From Cognatilysobacter tabacisoli (GTDB taxonomy: Bacteria > Pseudomonadota > Gammaproteobacteria > Xanthomonadales > Xanthomonadaceae), in assembly GCF_003586305.1 (NCBI RefSeq), contig NZ_QXJI01000001.1, forward strand, positions 1,364,001 to 1,428,000: 64,000 bases of DNA, given 5' to 3'. Under the pieces are notes generated by a model. The model worked only from the letters and a program-made list of their open reading frames with translations, was not told where the DNA came from and ran no database searches. Below, piece by piece: positions 63,934-64,000 of the stretch. Positions within the stretch are counted from its first letter, which is position 1; each line of letters opens with the position of its first letter. A program made the translations under genes and the position numbers.

Positions 63934-64000
63934 TTATGCAGCTCCCGGGGCGTTCGTGGGATCGACGCCAATCACCAAGGTGTTGTCGTCGGCATAGTGG
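63934..64000 (-). CDS. petA: Rieske iron-sulfur subunit, C-terminal end (partial)
   Basis: Only the last about 22 codons are inside the window (YADDNTLVIGVDPTNAPGAA then TAA). This tail matches the end of ubiquinol-cytochrome c reductase Rieske subunits, and the position before petB agrees. The 5' part lies beyond 64000. Confidence 0.85.
   Translation of the reverse strand, partial: HYADDNTLVIGVDPTNAPGAA

Overview
The window is a contiguous piece of a GC-rich gammaproteobacterial chromosome. The most likely source is Lysobacteraceae/Xanthomonadaceae (Lysobacter, Luteimonas or a relative). This is inferred from the very high G+C at third codon positions, the gene orders (coaD-lipoprotein-ferredoxin, thrS-infC-rpmI-rplT-pheST-ihfA-merR, petABC-sspA-sspB) and families typical of that group (DUF6491-like lipoprotein, Oar-like TonB receptor, split type IV pilus clusters). 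Coding density is high and many neighbours overlap by ATGA/GTGA/TTGA. I see no prophage, insertion sequence, integrase or CRISPR array.

Layout. 1-10.3 kb: upp, then a minus-strand run (coaD/rsmD, lipoprotein, YfhL-type ferredoxin, gamma-glutamyltransferase, MBL hydrolase, TMEM43-like protein), then a plus-strand run ftsY, AsmA-like protein, mutY, yggX. 10.3-11.1 kb: a lipoprotein and tRNA-Phe. 11.2-23.3 kb: the most distinctive region. Two paralogous secreted subtilisin-type peptidases with C-terminal SLH-like repeats (11269-13767 minus, 20716-23187 plus) flank a co-directional signalling cassette: secreted DUF protein, FHA-GAF protein, membrane Hanks-type Ser/Thr kinase with an extracytoplasmic TPR region, soluble NarX-type histidine kinase, and NarL/FixJ response regulator. 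Both peptidase genes carry a similar pair of G/C palindromes 72-74 nt before the start codon. 23.3-31 kb: lipoprotein, acyl-CoA dehydrogenase, HNH nuclease, an unrecognised two-domain protein, dxs, TraB/GumN protein, tRNA-Pro.

31.2-39.5 kb: a minus-strand translation operon (thrS, infC with an ATC start, rpmI, rplT, pheS, pheT, ihfA, merR). A possible threonine attenuator precedes thrS, and the merR 3' end is repeated downstream in tandem. 39.7-42.9 kb: tRNA-Val, uvrB, a lone FimT-like pseudopilin, tRNA-Asn. 42.9-48.8 kb: minor pilin genes, two of them encoding strikingly large proteins (819 and 568 aa), with pilE divergent and no pilY1. 48.8-55.2 kb: ppnN, Oar-like TonB receptor, marC-like gene, degenerate SDR. 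55.2-64 kb: grxD, sodB, purEK, a Trm112-like protein, nadC, a tandem-FHA membrane protein, a DUF3301 protein, sspBA and the cytochrome bc1 operon, with petA cut by the window end.

Most genes are ordinary housekeeping. The peptidase/kinase/two-component locus and the enlarged pilin-like proteins are the best candidates for undescribed biology. Function assignments are by recognition of motifs and gene order only; no database search was run.
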